A stretch of DNA of 6,760 bases, taken from assembly GCA_964512045.1 (NCBI GenBank), contig CAZEJK010000276.1:1-6760 (forward strand), read 5' to 3'. A model generated the notes under the pieces. The model was not told where the DNA came from, ran no database searches, and saw nothing but the letters and a program-made list of their open reading frames with translations. Position 1 is the stretch's first letter, and every line of letters starts with the position of its first letter. Below are positions 4,862 through 6,760 of this stretch, one piece after another. Source of the DNA: CAZEJK01 sp964512045 (GTDB lineage Bacteria; Acidobacteriota; Thermoanaerobaculia; Thermoanaerobaculales; Sulfomarinibacteraceae). A program made the translations under genes and the position numbers.

Positions 4862-6745
4862 ATGTCCACACGATCTCGCCGCGTGCTCTCGTTTCTTGGT
4901 ACTGCTTGCAAGGGGATCGGCATCGCCGCTCGCGTCGCTGTGTCGCTGATCGCGATCGCCGTGCTCATCGCTCTGCTCGCCTTTCTGCTCCACGACGACA
5001 GTCCGAAGGTCCCGAAGACGGCCGCACTGATCGTCAACCCGGCGGGCTCGATCGTCGAGCAGATCGGCGGTGATCCCGTCCAGGACGCCATCGACGCGGT
5101 CCGCGGCGCCTCTGCGCCGGAGACACTGCTCAAGGACCTGGTGGACGCCATCGATGCTGCCAGCGACGATGAGCGCATCGAGGTGCTGGTGCTCGACCTC
5201 AACAGCATGGGCGGCGCCGGAATGAGCACGCTGCAAACGCTGAAGGACGCCATCTTGAAGTTCAAAGGTTCCGGCAAGCGGGTCATCGCGACGGCCGACA
5301 CCTACTCCCAGGGGAGCTACTACCTCGCCGCCCTCGCCGACGAGGTCCACCTCCACCACATGGGCATGCTGCTCATCGAAGGTTTCGGCCGGTACAAGAT
5401 GTACTACCGTGACCTGCTCGATCGGCTCGAGATCGACTACCACATCTTCCGTGTCGGCACCTACAAGTCCGCCGTCGAGCCGTACCTGCGCGATGACATG
5501 TCCGAGGCGGCCCGGGAGGCGAACCTCGAGTGGCTCGGGGATCTGTGGCAGGCATACCTCGCCGACGTTGCCGAGGCTCGCAAGCTCCCAGTCGAGGCGA
5601 TCACCGGGTACATCGACGAGCTCATTCCGCGTCTCAAGGCCGCAGCCGGAGACACGGCACAGATCGCCCTGGACGCGGGCCTCGTGGACCATCTCGCGTC
5701 CCGCGACACCTTCCGTGACCGTTTGATCGAGCTCGTCGGCGAAGATGAGGAGACCCACTCGTTTTACCAGATCGACTTCGACGCGTATCTCGAGAGCCGC
5801 GATGAAGACCGCTTCGGCAACGACGCTTCCGGAGACCAGGTGGCCGTGGTCGTTGCGCGCGGACAGATCCTCAACGGCAGCCAGCCAGCGGGCACGATCG
5901 GTGGCGACTCCACCGCAGCGCTGATCCGACAGGCCCGCACCGACGACGATGTCAAGGCGATCGTGCTGCGGGTGGATAGCGGTGGCGGGAGCGCGTTCGC
6001 CTCCGAGGTCATTCGGCGTGAGCTGGAGCTGGCCCGCGAGCAGGGTCTGCCGGTCGTCGCTTCCATGGGCAACGTCGCAGCGTCGGGGGGTTACTGGATC
6101 ACCATGGCATCGGACGAGGTGTGGGCGCGACCCACGACGATCACTGGCTCGATCGGCATCTTCGGTATGTTCCCCACCTACCAGAAGCCGCTGGCCAAGC
6201 ACCTCGGCGTGCGCGTCGACGGTGTCGGCACGACGTGGCTCTCGGGGATCCGCCCGGATCGCGCACTCCCCGAGCAGCTCGGCCAGGCGATCCAGATGAT
6301 GATCGAGCAGGGGTATGCGCAGTTTATCGGCAAGGTCGCCGAGGCCCGTGGGATGACCCCCGAGGATGTGGATCGGATCGCACAGGGACGCGTCTGGAGC
6401 GGAGCCGACGCAGCCGAGCGCGGCCTGGTCGACCATCTCGGCGGCCTGGATGCCGCAATCGCCTCGGCGGCCAAGCTAGCGGAGATCGAGGGCGAAGCCG
6501 GCGACGGCTACGAGGTGCGCTACATCACCAAGGAGCTCAGCTTCAAGGATCGCATCGTGCGCGACCTGCTGGCTCGGGCCGCAACGTTCGTGGCGAGCGA
6601 CACGCCACAGGTCGCCGCCGGTGCGCCCTGGCAACCGCGGGCCACAGAGGTCGTACGCGAGCTGACCGCCGAGCTGGAGCGGATCGAGGCTCTGAACGAC
6701 CCGAACGGGATGTACGCCTACTGGCCGTGCGAGCACCTCCAGTAA
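4862..6745 (+). CDS. sppA: Signal peptide peptidase SppA, 67K type
   Basis: SppA is a membrane-anchored serine protease with a Ser/Lys dyad that degrades signal peptides left in the membrane after secretion. The 627-residue length fits the long two-domain form (Escherichia coli SppA has 618). A basic start MSTRSRR is followed by one membrane anchor (about 20-43), so the bulk should be periplasmic. The N-terminal repeat carries the catalytic lysine in FRVGTYKSAVEPYLRDDMS (196-214), Lys202. The C-terminal repeat carries LRVDSGGGSAFASEV (369-383) and the nucleophile in MGNVAASGGYWI (402-413), Ser408, then TGSIGIFG (428-435). Both residues align with E. coli Lys209 and Ser409, so the enzyme should be active. 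The ATG at 4862 has GAGGAG 5 bases upstream; ATG 4787 is a second possible start. It is divergent from the PAP2 gene, and no following gene is visible in the 15 remaining bases. Confidence 0.96.
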   Translation: MSTRSRRVLSFLGTACKGIGIAARVAVSLIAIAVLIALLAFLLHDDSPKVPKTAALIVNPAGSIVEQIGGDPVQDAIDAVRGASAPETLLKDLVDAIDAASDDERIEVLVLDLNSMGGAGMSTLQTLKDAILKFKGSGKRVIATADTYSQGSYYLAALADEVHLHHMGMLLIEGFGRYKMYYRDLLDRLEIDYHIFRVGTYKSAVEPYLRDDMSEAAREANLEWLGDLWQAYLADVAEARKLPVEAITGYIDELIPRLKAAAGDTAQIALDAGLVDHLASRDTFRDRLIELVGEDEETHSFYQIDFDAYLESRDEDRFGNDASGDQVAVVVARGQILNGSQPAGTIGGDSTAALIRQARTDDDVKAIVLRVDSGGGSAFASEVIRRELELAREQGLPVVASMGNVAASGGYWITMASDEVWARPTTITGSIGIFGMFPTYQKPLAKHLGVRVDGVGTTWLSGIRPDRALPEQLGQAIQMMIEQGYAQFIGKVAEARGMTPEDVDRIAQGRVWSGADAAERGLVDHLGGLDAAIASAAKLAEIEGEAGDGYEVRYITKELSFKDRIVRDLLARAATFVASDTPQVAAGAPWQPRATEVVRELTAELERIEALNDPNGMYAYWPCEHLQ

Positions 6746-6760
6746 CGATCGAGGCCGGCG

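Noticed and set aside
4712..6436. Minus-strand frame open for about 575 codons antisense to sppA, running into the PAP2 gene
   Set aside because: The translation over sppA has no recognisable domain and is rich in residues expected from the reverse of GC-rich codons, while sppA on the plus strand has all family motifs. Only the part from 4711 down is the real PAP2 gene.
6746..6760. Short palindromes after the sppA stop
   Set aside because: Only 15 bases remain; CGATCG and GCCGGC are chance-level in GC-rich DNA and no terminator can be judged.

Overview
The window is GC-rich bacterial chromosome, apart from an AT-rich first 35 bases. It is densely packed: there are six genes, two of the junctions are same-strand overlaps, one is a convergent overlap, and the longest gap between genes is about 150 bases. 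A long, two-domain (67K-type) signal peptide peptidase and a set of envelope-lipid enzymes fit a GC-rich Gram-negative-type bacterium. A myxobacterial or other deltaproteobacterium-like lineage is possible, but no marker gene fixes the taxon. I saw no rRNA, tRNA, CRISPR array, transposase, integrase or phage gene.

Layout. Bases 1-99 hold a degenerate 7-base tandem repeat running in from the left edge, then a short gene-free tail. From 2783 down to 100 on the minus strand is a probable three-gene operon: a GT21 ceramide glucosyltransferase/HpnI-like glycosyltransferase, a PlsC-like acyltransferase, and a FeeM/LuxI-like (GNAT-fold) N-acyltransferase. The genes overlap by 14 and 20 bases, which suggests translational coupling. 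Diverging from this operon on the plus strand (about 2857-4140) is a GT-B glycosyltransferase distantly like MGDG synthase/MurG (GT28). Its 3' end overlaps by 17 bases the 3' end of a convergent minus-strand PAP2 phosphatase (4711-4124). A 150-base divergent intergenic region then leads to sppA on the plus strand (4862-6745), which is complete at the right end.

How the genes may work together (inference). Five of the six genes encode types of enzyme that build, dephosphorylate or glycosylate lipids. An acyltransferase, a lipid phosphatase and two lipid glycosyltransferases could together make a phosphorus-free glycolipid. The N-acyltransferase next to a PlsC-like O-acyltransferase resembles the N-acyl/O-acyl logic of ornithine-lipid synthesis (OlsB/OlsA), although the N-acyltransferase looks more like N-acyl amino acid synthases. 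The product of this set cannot be read from sequence. The sppA gene is a general membrane-protein housekeeping function and is probably just a neighbour. The candidate new system is the GT21-acyltransferase-N-acyltransferase operon with the divergent MGDG-synthase-like gene; nothing else looks like an undescribed system.
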